Below, in pieces: positions 55,590-63,927 of a stretch of 63,927 bases of DNA; within the stretch, counting starts at the first letter, position 1, and each line of letters begins with the position of its first letter. The DNA is taken from NCBI RefSeq assembly GCF_002286815.1, contig NZ_MUNM01000036.1, forward strand, positions 1 through 63,927, in the 5' to 3' direction. A program made the position numbers and the translations under genes. Below the pieces are notes generated by a model that had not been told where the DNA came from, did no database searches, and worked only from the letters and a program-made list of their open reading frames with translations. The DNA comes from Pseudomonas sp. PICF141. GTDB taxonomy: Bacteria > Pseudomonadota > Gammaproteobacteria > Pseudomonadales > Pseudomonadaceae.

Positions 55590-56414
55590 TCAGCCCTTGA
55601 TGAACGTCAGCAGATCTTCGTTGAGTTGATCCTTATGAGTATCGGTCAGGCCGTGGGGGGCTCCCGGGTAGATTTTCAATGTGGAGCCCTTGACCAGTTT
55701 CGCCGCAGCGATGCCGGCGGCTTCGATCGGTACGACCTGGTCGTCGTCGCCATGCACCACCAAGGTCGGCACGTCGAATTTGTTCAGGTCTTCGGTGAAG
55801 TCGGTTTCGGAGAACGCCTTGATGCAGTCATACGCGTTCTTGTGGCCGGACATCATGCCCTGCAGCCAGAACCAGTCGATCATGCCTTGGGACGGCTTGG
55901 CACCCGGGCGGTTGAAGCCAAAGAACGGACCGCTGGCCAGATCCTTGTACAGCTGCGAACGGTCGGCCAGGGACGCCTGACGAATACCGTCGAACACTTC
56001 CAGCGGCAAGCCGCCAGGGTTGGCTTCGGTCTTGAGCATCAACGGCGGCACCGCGGAAATCAGCCCGGCCTTGGCCACGCGCCCCGTGCCGTGGCGACCG
56101 ATGTAGCGCGCCACTTCGCCACCGCCGGTGGAGAAGCCGAACAGCACGGCATCTTGCAGGTCCAGATGCTCGATCAGCTGCGCCAGGTCATCAGCGTAAG
56201 TGTCCATTTCATTGCCGAACCATGGCTGGCTCGAACGACCGTGACCACGGCGATCATGGGCAATGACCCGGTAGCCTTTGGAAGCCAGGAAGATCATCTG
56301 CGACTCCCAGCTGTCGGCGTTCAATGGCCAGCCGTGGCTGAAGACGATCGGCTGACCGGTGCCCCAGTCCTTGTAGTAAATCTCGGTGCCGTCTCGGGTG
56401 GTAAAGGTACTCAT
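55590..56414 (-). CDS. Alpha/beta hydrolase, non-haem chloroperoxidase/arylesterase type
   Basis: A 274-residue hydrolase: oxyanion region [12 protein letters not shown], nucleophile Ser95 in [12 protein letters not shown], Asp in [13 protein letters not shown] and His in [10 protein letters not shown]. The sequence matches cofactor-free haloperoxidase/arylesterase enzymes of Pseudomonas. No signal peptide. The gene stands alone; GGAGG before the ATG at 56414 supports the start. The GlxA-type regulator gene lies upstream on the same strand. Confidence 0.9.
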   Translation of the reverse strand: MSTFTTRDGTEIYYKDWGTGQPIVFSHGWPLNADSWESQMIFLASKGYRVIAHDRRGHGRSSQPWFGNEMDTYADDLAQLIEHLDLQDAVLFGFSTGGGEVARYIGRHGTGRVAKAGLISAVPPLMLKTEANPGGLPLEVFDGIRQASLADRSQLYKDLASGPFFGFNRPGAKPSQGMIDWFWLQGMMSGHKNAYDCIKAFSETDFTEDLNKFDVPTLVVHGDDDQVVPIEAAGIAAAKLVKGSTLKIYPGAPHGLTDTHKDQLNEDLLTFIKG

Positions 56415-56682
56415 TGTGATGCCTCCTCATGCATGGATTTTTGCGACGTTCCCGGTGCTCACTTCCTCGACCGGAATCAGCCGACAGGTGCCTTGAACTT
56501 GAAGAGATGGATTATTGAGCGTTGACCGGACGCACGACGAATTAAAAGTTATTAATTTTTAATGGTGTGCCCGCACCTTCCTGGCAATGAGTTCACGGGT
56601 ATCCTGGCAGGCATGGATGTCGGTACAACGACCACGCAAGGAGCGTCACGACCATCACAGTGCGCATGGCGGCCAACGCTTC

Positions 56683-57633
56683 CTAACTGAACTGTTCGCG
56701 GTATTGAGTGGGGGTCAGGCCGAGCTTGTCACTGAACAGAAAACGCATATGCCGCACGCTGCCGAAGCCACTTTTATAGGCCACGGTCTTGAGCGGCAGG
56801 TCAGTGGTTTCCAGCAGGTTTCGGGCGCAATCGATGCGCGCACTTTGCAAAAACTCCATGGGCGTCATGTTCACTTCCCGGGCGAAAACCCGGGCGAAGT
56901 GCCGCGCACTCATGTTCACCAGACTGGCCATGCGTTCGATGCTGAACGCTTCATCGAGGTGTTCGAGCACGTGGTTCTGCACCCGGGTGATCGGCGTTTC
57001 ATGGGGTGCCACTGCCGCCATCAACGGGCTGAACTGCGCCTGCCCGCCCTGGCGTTTCATGACGACCAACAATACCTTGGCGACGTCCTGGGCAACCTTT
57101 TTGCCATGGTCTTCGGCAACCACCGCCAGCGCCAGGTCGATGCCTGCAGTGACTCCGCCAGAGGTGATGAGATTGCGGTCCTGCACGTAAATCTGATCGG
57201 TCTCGACAGTGGCCTTGGGGAAGCCTTTGATCAGGCGTTCGGTGTAATGCCAGTGAGTGGTCACGCGATAACCGTCCAGCAGCCCGGCATGCCCGAGCAC
57301 GAATGCGCCGGTGCAGATCGACCCATAACGGTTCGACCGGGTAACAGCGCCCTGAAGCCAGCCTAGCAACGGTGGATGTTTTTCGTTGTAGGCCCCCGGA
57401 CCGCCCGGCACCAGCAACAAGTCATAGCGCTCGTTCGCCTGATCGATAGGCAAATCAGCGTGGACGTTAACGCCGTTGGAGGCTCGCAGCGCACCCGGCT
57501 CGGTGCCGATGGTTGACAGCTCGTAACGGTCCGCCGGTTGCAGATAACGATTGGCGATGGAAAACACCTCCATCGGACCGGCCATGTCGAGCAGAAGAAA
57601 GTCGGGGAACAGCACCATTGCCACGGTTTTCAT
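56683..57633 (-). CDS. GlxA/FtrA-like AraC family regulator
   Basis: A 316-residue regulator with a DJ-1/PfpI-type N-terminal domain (VAMVLFPDFLLLDMAGPMEV, LLLVPGGPGAYN, SICTGAFVLGHAGLLDGYRV) and a C-terminal AraC helix-turn-helix pair (MASLVNMSARHFARVFAREV; KTVAYKSGFGSVRHMRFLFS). It is divergent from the pirin gene, with 213 bases between them, and the pirin gene is its most likely target. The ATG at 57633 begins the DJ-1 domain directly. Confidence 0.9.
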   Translation of the reverse strand: MKTVAMVLFPDFLLLDMAGPMEVFSIANRYLQPADRYELSTIGTEPGALRASNGVNVHADLPIDQANERYDLLLVPGGPGAYNEKHPPLLGWLQGAVTRSNRYGSICTGAFVLGHAGLLDGYRVTTHWHYTERLIKGFPKATVETDQIYVQDRNLITSGGVTAGIDLALAVVAEDHGKKVAQDVAKVLLVVMKRQGGQAQFSPLMAAVAPHETPITRVQNHVLEHLDEAFSIERMASLVNMSARHFARVFAREVNMTPMEFLQSARIDCARNLLETTDLPLKTVAYKSGFGSVRHMRFLFSDKLGLTPTQYREQFS

Positions 57634-57846
57634 GGATTGAACATCACTGATATCAAAGAAGAAGGTTAGCGTCAGCTGCGCTGAGCATCAGGGCCAAATG
57701 TAACCACTAGAATACGTGAACCGGCACCAAAAATTGTCAACTCTAAAGAGACAGTATTTCAATTTTCATCTACTTATTGCACCAAACAGTAAACATTAAC
57801 CTTCTCCTCACTCGGACGAATTCACGTCCTGACAGGAGATTTCATC

Positions 57847-58569
57847 ATGCTGACCCTTCGTAAAGCTTCGGATCGTGGCGCGGCCAATCACGGTTGGTTG
57901 AAATCGTTCCACACTTTCTCCTTCGCCAACTACCGCAACCCGCGGGAGCAGGGTTTTTCCGACCTGCTGGTGATCAACGACGACCGCGTGGCAGCCGGCA
58001 AAGGCTTTGGCCAGCACCCTCACCGTGACATGGAGATTTTTTCCTATGTGCTCGAAGGTGCCCTGGAACACAAAGACACTTTGGGCACCGGTTCGGTGAT
58101 CCGCCCCGGTGATGTGCAGTTGATGAGCGCTGGCAGCGGCGTGGCTCACAGCGAATTCAACCATTCGCCGAGCAGACCGGTGCACTTTCTGCAAATCTGG
58201 ATCGTGCCAGAGGTCAGCGGCGCCAAACCGCGTTATCAGCAAGAACACTTCAGCACGCAGAAAAAACGCGGGCGCTTGCAACTGATCATCTCGCCTGATG
58301 GCGCCAACGGTTCGCTGAAAGTTCGCCAGGATGCGCGCGTGTACGCCGGCCTGATCGACGGCAAGGAAAGCGCCACGCTGCAGCTGGCCGCCAATCGCTA
58401 CGCCTATGTGCATGTGGCGCGTGGCAGTGTCGAGTTGAACGGCGTCCAGTTGCAGGAAGGCGATGGTGTGCGGGTTCGTGAGGAGCACATGCTGACATTG
58501 AGCAATGGCGTGGATGCCGAGGTGCTGGTGTTTGATTTGCGGGCGCAAGAGTTGCCGCAGATGCCGTGA
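57847..58569 (+). CDS. Pirin family protein (YhhW-like)
   Basis: A 240-residue bicupin. The metal-binding His pair in FGQHPHRDMEIFSYVLEGAL and the later GSGVAHSEFN His/Glu are in place, so quercetinase-like activity is possible, as in E. coli YhhW. The second cupin is degenerate, as is normal. AGGAGA precedes the ATG. It is divergent from the GlxA-type regulator gene. Confidence 0.9.
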   Translation: MLTLRKASDRGAANHGWLKSFHTFSFANYRNPREQGFSDLLVINDDRVAAGKGFGQHPHRDMEIFSYVLEGALEHKDTLGTGSVIRPGDVQLMSAGSGVAHSEFNHSPSRPVHFLQIWIVPEVSGAKPRYQQEHFSTQKKRGRLQLIISPDGANGSLKVRQDARVYAGLIDGKESATLQLAANRYAYVHVARGSVELNGVQLQEGDGVRVREEHMLTLSNGVDAEVLVFDLRAQELPQMP

Positions 58570-59549
58570 AGCCCCCTCGCCACATTAAAATGCGCGGGCT
58601 GGCACAGCGATAACCACGAGCCTGCTCGTTGAACAGCTGCGCATACCGCCCGCCGCGACCAGGCTGTCGTTAGAATCGGAATATCGGAATCGCGGCACAT
58701 GTAGCTGTGAATCTGCCCACCGGATCATTCCTGCCCACCGGCAAACCATTCCCCTCAATTGCGTGGCGTAACCGCGATCCAGACGCTCTATAAAAGGATG
58801 CAACCATGCCCTCGGCGGCCGCTTGCTGCCAACGCGCTCAGGGCTTTGCTATCTGAAGTCAAACCCGCCGGCATTCAAGAGCGACGCATTCTGGATGGCT
58901 CCCGCCATGCGGGTCGTTCGATTCGATGCGGGAGGGTTAGTTTGCGAAAAGAGTCCGTAACCGGGCTCCTCCCCCGGTTAGTACATAAAAATTTAATGGC
59001 GCTTTAATATCAAGTTTTGGATTTTTTCAATCGCCAAACAGCATAAACTACACGTTGACAAATTATCCCCCCGAGCAAAATATTACGAATATAATCCAAA
59101 ATGGCTCAACTAATAGAGTCAATCGCCCTAAAATGAGGCGGTCGCTTGTTGATCACCTTCCGATTGTGCACTACATCAGCTTGAAACACCGTGGAATATC
59201 CTTATAAATCAACTACAATTTTCAAACGCGGACATCCGCACAGTTCAAACGCAAGACTTCGCAGTTGTGCTTCATTCTGCAGCCAAGTGGGCAATTGGCC
59301 ATTGCGCCGGTATCGCCCGTAGAAAAGTCAACCTAAAAAACCCTAGTCCGACTGGAAGGAGTCACCAACTAACGTTCGATCACAAACACCATGGGCTTAA
59401 GCCCTCGGCATTTGCCTATGTCATTGAATCAGCTAAAACTACAGGGCATGGAGCGACGTGTGTTCAAGACGGAAAATGTTATAAAAAGTCAGATAACGTC
59501 AGTATTTTGTGTATTAAGATTGCAACGCCAGCACATATGAGTAATTTGC
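58570..59549. other. Long region without a recognisable gene
   Basis: About 980 bases. The longer open frames (58759-59007, 59267-59563) have no ribosome site and no protein-like composition. A hairpin TAACCGGG/CCCGGTTA lies at 58958-58980 and a smaller CCCGC/GCGGG one near 58903-58915. From about 58980 the DNA turns AT-rich up to the regulator gene at 59550. It may hold a small RNA or the promoter of the regulator operon. Confidence 0.45.
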
Positions 59550-60281
59550 ATGATGAGTACTGAGAGCAAAACCGATAATAGCCAGAGGGGTATTCTCGCT
59601 ATTGGGCGCACTTGGCGCTCAACCGAGAAACTTCGCCAACTATTTGTACCTGATCTCAAACATGTTTATACATTAGATCATCCAAGCCCGACAAGCCTGG
59701 ATATCGAAACGCAAAAACTCGATACTGTATTGATAGATATCGAAAGCCCCTCCATATTTAATGATTGCCTGGCGCTGATCAAGAAATTACGTACGAACCC
59801 GACGGAACTGGCCATTATCGTCGCAATCAACTATCGCTCTCCGCACGCTAAAATTGAATGCTACCTGGCCGGCGCTAATCATTGTATCAATGTCCCTAAC
59901 GATCAGGATGAAAAAGCCAGACTACTCTCAGAGCTGATAGAAACTCCCGAATGGCAGCCAAGTGTAAAGTTGACCCTGGATCAAACATGCCTGCACTTAT
60001 ACAACAATGAGTACAAACTGGATCTGGCCTATCAGGAAATGAAAGCCCTGGATGCGCTGATCAATGCAGAAGGTAATATCCTGCACCATGATTGCATGGC
60101 AGAGTCCATGGGTTTAAATATAAAACTCTACGACTCACGTGTTTTGGAAAAATCCATAAGCCGCCTTCGAAACAAAATCAAAAAACACTTTGGCATTAAC
60201 ATCATTCACAGCGTGCGTGGTTATGGTTATCGACTACTTCGAGGAGTCGTCTCTGTTAATCAAACAAATTTTCACTCTTAA
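59550..60281 (+). CDS. OmpR-type winged-helix regulator with degenerate receiver
   Basis: A 243-residue protein. The first 120 residues look like a receiver domain (ILAIGRTWRSTEKLRQLF; VLIDIESPS at the phospho-Asp strand), but the acidic pocket and the conserved lysine are not recognisable. Residues 140-235 form a winged helix of the Trans_reg_C type (YQEMKALDALINAEGNILHH; LEKSISRLRNKIKKHFGINI; HSVRGYGYRL). It starts a three-gene operon with the EAL-like gene, 11 bases on. The start may be 59550 or 59553. Confidence 0.8.
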   Translation: MMSTESKTDNSQRGILAIGRTWRSTEKLRQLFVPDLKHVYTLDHPSPTSLDIETQKLDTVLIDIESPSIFNDCLALIKKLRTNPTELAIIVAINYRSPHAKIECYLAGANHCINVPNDQDEKARLLSELIETPEWQPSVKLTLDQTCLHLYNNEYKLDLAYQEMKALDALINAEGNILHHDCMAESMGLNIKLYDSRVLEKSISRLRNKIKKHFGINIIHSVRGYGYRLLRGVVSVNQTNFHS

Positions 60282-60292
60282 AGGATTAGGTA

Positions 60293-61048
60293 ATGGAGTC
60301 CAGCAGGCAAGCTATAGCGCATGAAAACTTCGCATTGGTCTTCTTCAGGCAATCGATTCTGAAACGGAACGATGAACTGTTCGGCAGCGAAATTTATGCC
60401 AAAGCGACCAAACAGGAGACGCCGCTGAACAAGGGGTATCAACAACTCCATTCCGACCATCCGCTGGCGACTTATTACGAAGTCCTGACACGGATCCAAT
60501 TGAATGCCCTCTCGCAGATTGAGGCCATGCCTTCCCATTCCGCACCGGTGCCAAACAAACTGTTTGTGACCATGAACCAATCTGCCTTATTGGATAAAAC
60601 GCTGATCAAGGAAATGAACGATGCTCAAGCGATACTCAAAAAGCATGAGCAACACCTAATCCCCAGCATTAACAGCAGTTCGTTCCTGTCGTTCAACCTG
60701 AAAGAAAAAAGAACCATTATCAATCACATTCACTTACTGAAAGACAATGGGATCGAAATCGCCTTTGACGGCTATGACTTAAGCGACGACAGCACTGAAA
60801 AGCTGATTAGCTTGACGCTGTTCGATTATATAAAAGTGGACCTGACCAAATCTAATTTCGACATCATGGTCGAAAACAGCCAGGACTTTTTCAACCGGTC
60901 TTACGACTGTCTGAGCGGCATGATCCATGACAGCAAGATCAAATTCGTGGCGGACCGGGTGGAGCACAAAGCGCTGCACACACTGGCTCGCAGCATGCCC
61001 TTCGACTTTTTTCAGGGGAGGTACTACTCGCCGACTGAGCTTATTTAA
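60293..61048 (+). CDS. Degenerate EAL-domain protein
   Basis: A 251-residue protein with the outline of an EAL phosphodiesterase. The EAL position reads FGSEIYAKA, the DDFG loop is replaced (IAFDGYDLSDDSTEKL), KVD is kept in DYIKVDLTKSNFD, the later glutamate segment is FVADRVEHKAL, and the end is FFQGRYYSPTELI. Loss of the Asp pair argues against c-di-GMP hydrolysis; binding of c-di-GMP or a partner protein is more likely. AAAGGATTAGG precedes the ATG. It is sandwiched between two winged-helix regulator genes. Confidence 0.75.
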   Translation: MESSRQAIAHENFALVFFRQSILKRNDELFGSEIYAKATKQETPLNKGYQQLHSDHPLATYYEVLTRIQLNALSQIEAMPSHSAPVPNKLFVTMNQSALLDKTLIKEMNDAQAILKKHEQHLIPSINSSSFLSFNLKEKRTIINHIHLLKDNGIEIAFDGYDLSDDSTEKLISLTLFDYIKVDLTKSNFDIMVENSQDFFNRSYDCLSGMIHDSKIKFVADRVEHKALHTLARSMPFDFFQGRYYSPTELI

Positions 61049-61087
61049 GTTGTTGAAAACTTCACCCGACTAGGAAGGAACCTTATT

Positions 61088-61756
61088 GTGAATACCCCGA
61101 ATAACAGCTTTCTGATTTTCACCCGGGACCAACTGGCCCGACAAGCAATCGAATCGCTTCTCGCGCAACGCCTGTATTTATCTTTTGAAATCGAGTCAGG
61201 CAAACTCAGCAGCGAGCGCATCCGAAAGAGTCGATTCACGCACATCCTGCTCGACCAGGCGGACATCTCGTTAAGCGACGTCAGTTTCATCCGTAAAAAT
61301 CAAAAAGATGCGGAAATCATCCTCATAACGCCCAACTCTGAATCTTCGGAACTCCATCACTTCTCGCACTTTGGTGTTGATGGTTTTCTCAAGAAGCCGG
61401 TGGCTGACGAAGAGTTCATTTCGGCAGTCAGTCGGGTTAAAGAGTCCCAAGGCAATCCCGATATCTGGTGGTTTAATGCTGACGATCGAACACTGTTCAA
61501 AGAAGACATCACTATTTCATTGACCGGGACCGAATCGTTAATGCTCACTCAATTGATCCTCAGCGATCGACGAGTACTCAGCAAACATGATCTTATTCTG
61601 CGCATCGATAAAGACCCGGACCAATACAGCGGACTTGAAATGTGTTTGAGTCGGCTACAGAAAAAGTTCAAGACTGCGGCTAATGGCGAGCGACTGGTGC
61701 GCTCGGTCAGAAACCGTGGCTACTGCCTGGCCCAGAGGATAAGAGTCGCTTACTGA
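61088..61756 (+). CDS. Second winged-helix regulator with degenerate receiver
   Basis: A 222-residue protein starting with GTG at 61088 (AAGGAACC upstream). Residues 1-115 resemble a receiver (FLIFTRDQLARQAIESLLAQ, HILLDQADISL, GVDGFLKKPVADEEFISAV). The Asp and the KKP lysine are roughly in place, but the first acidic pair is missing. Residues 125-220 are a winged helix (GTESLMLTQLILSDRRVLSK, LEMCLSRLQKKF, VRSVRNRGYCLAQR). Same overall plan as the 59550 product but clearly diverged. Last gene of the trio. Confidence 0.8.
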   Translation: MNTPNNSFLIFTRDQLARQAIESLLAQRLYLSFEIESGKLSSERIRKSRFTHILLDQADISLSDVSFIRKNQKDAEIILITPNSESSELHHFSHFGVDGFLKKPVADEEFISAVSRVKESQGNPDIWWFNADDRTLFKEDITISLTGTESLMLTQLILSDRRVLSKHDLILRIDKDPDQYSGLEMCLSRLQKKFKTAANGERLVRSVRNRGYCLAQRIRVAY

Positions 61757-62234
61757 GCGAGAGTTCGCAAAAAACAATAACAATAAACGCGACTCCCCGC
61801 TCCACCTGATCCATCCCCTCCCGCGACCTGCCTCCTGGCACCGCACATCCCGACTTGCATCATAAACCCTCACGCCTGCGGCTCCGTTTCAAACCCTCGC
61901 TTATGTTTATCGAATGCTGCAATTATATAGATGATTGAGTGATATCATCCTAACAAAACAGCACGACCTTTTATAACAAGGCCTCTTCAAGAGCGGCCGT
62001 TATAATTCGTCAGACACCCACAAAGAATTAGGTACTAGTATAAAACCTGGACACTGAGACAACCGTATCAGCTGACTTGAAAAAAAAGCCAGAATGGCCA
62101 GCCATCCCATGTTATTCGTCTAATAATAAAAAATAACTTCTGACTGAACCTCGTTCGCTCAGCTTTTGCGCGTGGCTGCCATTTATTAACCGTCGACTGA
62201 TACACAACGTGGCGCATGCCCGAGGGACACCGCG
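61757..62234. other. Intergenic region before the glycosyl-phosphate transferase gene
   Basis: 478 bases, AT-rich towards 62120, with no gene seen. Its length suggests a separate, regulated promoter for the 62235 gene; I cannot define the boxes. Confidence 0.4.
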
Positions 62235-63629
62235 ATGGTACATAATCGTATTAATCGAAACAGCATATCCAAAGGACTGACTTTCTGGGGGCAATGGATA
62301 ATTGCCATCACTTCGGTCAACGCGCTGTTATTTGCTCTGGCACTCTATCAAACTGGAGACATAGAGGCCCATTACCGCGTGTTAGCGGTGCTTACTCTAC
62401 TGGGTTCGGTCCCCTCCTACTCCTTATTGCTGGTTTACCACAAGCAGCATGGTTACCTCACCGGCCTGGGTCGATTGCTGCTGGGCTGGCTGCTGACGCT
62501 GACCGGACTGACCACCATCGGCTTTCTCAGCAAGACCAGCGAATTGTTCTCCCGGGAAATCATCCTGGTATGGGCTTTGGCCGGTTATTGCGTGCAGGCC
62601 TTGCTGTACCTGCCTCTGCACAGCTTTTCCAAGCACTACCATCGGCAATTGCACAGCCAAAACAACACCCTGATTATCGGTACCGACCAATTGGCGGTGA
62701 ATCTGGCGGATAAACTGGCTAAAACCGAATACCCGCCGCTGGTCGGCCTGATCAGTTCAAAACCCAACGAACTGTCGACCAACGTCAACGCCCACAGAAT
62801 CGTCGGTCAGTTGCAGGAACTGCGTGAGCTGATTCGGGTGCATGACGTACGGCGGCTATACATCGCGCTACCCCTGAGCGAGGCCAAACAGGTCGAAGCG
62901 CTGTATATCGACCTTCTCGACTCGAATGTCGATGTGGTCTGGGTTCCTGACCTGGGCAGCATGACGCTGCTCAATCATTCCGTTAGCGAACTGGATGGCC
63001 TGCCCGCCATTCACCTCAATGAAAGCCCGCTGACCAGTTATCCGACAGCGGCGCTGAGCAAAACAATGCTGGATCGAAGCCTGGCCGCCCTGGCGCTGAT
63101 CGCCTTCAGCCCGCTGCTTCTGATAATCGCCGCCGCGGTGAAGATATCGTCCCCGGGACCGATCATCTTCAAACAGGAGCGTCATGGCTGGAACGGCAAG
63201 ATCATCAAGGTCTGGAAGTTCCGCTCCATGCGCCTGCACGATGATCATCAGGTGCGCCAGGCCGGCCGTGAAGACCCGCGCATTACGCCGGTTGGCCGTT
63301 TCATACGACGCACCTCCATCGATGAACTGCCGCAGTTCTTCAACGTACTGCAAGGCCATATGGCGCTGGTCGGGCCGCGGCCCCATGCGATCGCACATAA
63401 CGACTACTACACCGGGAAAATCCAGGCTTACATGGCCCGCCATCGAATCAAACCGGGCATCACCGGGCTCGCCCAGATCAGCGGCTGCCGTGGCGAAACC
63501 GAAACCCTGGACAAGATGCAAAAGCGCGTGGAGATCGATCTCAACTACATCAACAACTGGTCGTTGTGGCTTGATATCAAAATCCTGATCAAGACACCTT
63601 TTACGCTGTTTTCCAAGGACATCTATTAA
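62235..63629 (+). CDS. Undecaprenyl-phosphate glucose-1-phosphate transferase (WcaJ/PslA type)
   Basis: A 464-residue polyprenyl glycosylphosphotransferase. Four or five N-terminal membrane helices, a CoA-binding-like domain (NNTLIIGTDQLAVNLADKLA), another helix near 275-295 and the catalytic domain (KFRSMRLHDDHQ, DPRITPVGRFIRRTSIDELP, LVGPRPHAIAHNDYY, KPGITGLAQISGCRG) make a full-length WcaJ/PslA-type enzyme. It primes polysaccharide synthesis with glucose-1-phosphate. It is monocistronic in this window, with palindromes after it, while the priming enzyme of the exopolysaccharide operon (27893) is a short form. GAGGGACAC precedes the ATG. Confidence 0.9.
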   Translation: MVHNRINRNSISKGLTFWGQWIIAITSVNALLFALALYQTGDIEAHYRVLAVLTLLGSVPSYSLLLVYHKQHGYLTGLGRLLLGWLLTLTGLTTIGFLSKTSELFSREIILVWALAGYCVQALLYLPLHSFSKHYHRQLHSQNNTLIIGTDQLAVNLADKLAKTEYPPLVGLISSKPNELSTNVNAHRIVGQLQELRELIRVHDVRRLYIALPLSEAKQVEALYIDLLDSNVDVVWVPDLGSMTLLNHSVSELDGLPAIHLNESPLTSYPTAALSKTMLDRSLAALALIAFSPLLLIIAAAVKISSPGPIIFKQERHGWNGKIIKVWKFRSMRLHDDHQVRQAGREDPRITPVGRFIRRTSIDELPQFFNVLQGHMALVGPRPHAIAHNDYYTGKIQAYMARHRIKPGITGLAQISGCRGETETLDKMQKRVEIDLNYINNWSLWLDIKILIKTPFTLFSKDIY

Positions 63630-63686
63630 CTGTTGCGAGTCACTCCCCGCCTGTTCTTCAGCTTGTAGCTAACAAGGCCTCAAACC

Positions 63687-63710
63687 GGGCAGTCAGATCT
63701 CTGACTGCCC
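63687..63710. terminator. Hairpin after the transferase gene
   Basis: GGGCAGTCAG and CTGACTGCCC form a ten-base stem with a four-base loop. No T-run follows, so termination is possible but not certain. Confidence 0.55.
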
Positions 63711-63770
63711 GCCCTTCTACCCGCCCTCCTTTGCCCAATGCCAGTCAGTTAAGCGAGCAAACCGCTTTTC

Positions 63771-63836
63771 GTAGGAGCCAGGCTTGCCGGCGAAAGCGCA
63801 CTTAAGGACGCTTTCGCCGGCAAGCCTGGCTCCTAC
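63771..63836. repeat. Inverted repeat with perfect 28-base arms
   Basis: GTAGGAGCCAGGCTTGCCGG.. (63771-63798) is mirrored at 63809-63836 around a ten-base loop. REP/BIME element. The rest of the window, to 63927, shows nothing recognisable. Confidence 0.88.
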
Positions 63837-63927
63837 ATCTATGGTTACCCCCTTTTCTGCAATACTGTTTTTGATGCGTGTTTGGCTTGCTTTCATCTAT
63901 CCGGCGTCTAAGTGGGGTTTGTGGCCC

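Noticed and set aside
59267..59563. 98-residue frame before the regulator trio
   Set aside because: No ribosome site, no recognisable pattern, and it overlaps the start of the 59550 gene.

Overview
The window reads as chromosome of a Pseudomonas, most likely of the P. fluorescens group. The housekeeping-like parts are GC-rich and densely coded. REP-type palindromes recur between genes, and Pseudomonas-typical small families (two DUF6124 genes) are present. No rRNA, tRNA, CRISPR array, transposase or integrase was seen.

Region 1 (1-15100) is a type VI secretion accessory island built around Rhs polymorphic toxins. An intact module comes first: DUF4123 adaptor, 1631-residue Rhs effector, 90-residue candidate immunity protein. 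A second module is decaying. Its adaptor has a stop codon at codon 11, and its rhs has lost about 1 kb including the membrane and DUF6531 region and is frameshifted, but its toxin tip and translationally coupled immunity gene are intact. Downstream (11439-14266) lies an AT-rich array of orphan immunity-like genes: a DUF6896-like gene, an unknown gene coupled to the last 38 residues of a lost toxin, a frameshifted gene, two overlapping genes and an Imm50-like gene. Five copies of a palindromic repeat not found in my reading elsewhere in the window punctuate this island. A DUF6124/DUF3077-like pair closes it.

Region 2 (15384-23400) holds an orphan hybrid histidine kinase flanked by an imperfect duplication, small conserved Pseudomonas proteins, an AttEFGH-like ABC system (ATPase, FtsX permease, lipocalin-like lipoprotein) and a tandem REP array.

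Region 3 (23411-44406) is a complete Wzx/Wzy-type exopolysaccharide operon of 17 genes on the + strand, opposite a divergent sulfatase-fold membrane enzyme. It encodes precursor synthesis (UDP-glucose dehydrogenase, UDP-glucuronate epimerase), priming transferase, a Walker-lysine-less BY-kinase-like protein, Wza- and Wzz-like export proteins, three glycosyltransferases, polymerase, flippase, a clan GH-A-like hydrolase, two carbohydrate deacetylases and three acyltransferase-type enzymes. It ends at a clear terminator. I do not recognise it as alginate, Psl, Pel or cellulose.

Region 4 (44475-58569) is accessory metabolism and regulation, mostly on the - strand: an Ig-like repeat protein, catalase, methyltransferase, two LysR regulators, an isochorismatase/amidohydrolase/ABM-domain/DoxX operon, a DUF6124 gene behind a branched leader RNA candidate, an alpha/beta hydrolase, a GlxA-type regulator and a divergent pirin.

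Region 5 (58570-63927) has a long gene-free stretch, then a three-gene operon of a winged-helix regulator, a degenerate EAL protein and a second winged-helix regulator, followed by a full-length undecaprenyl-phosphate glucose-1-phosphate transferase. The trio may control polysaccharide production; that link is inferred from position only.
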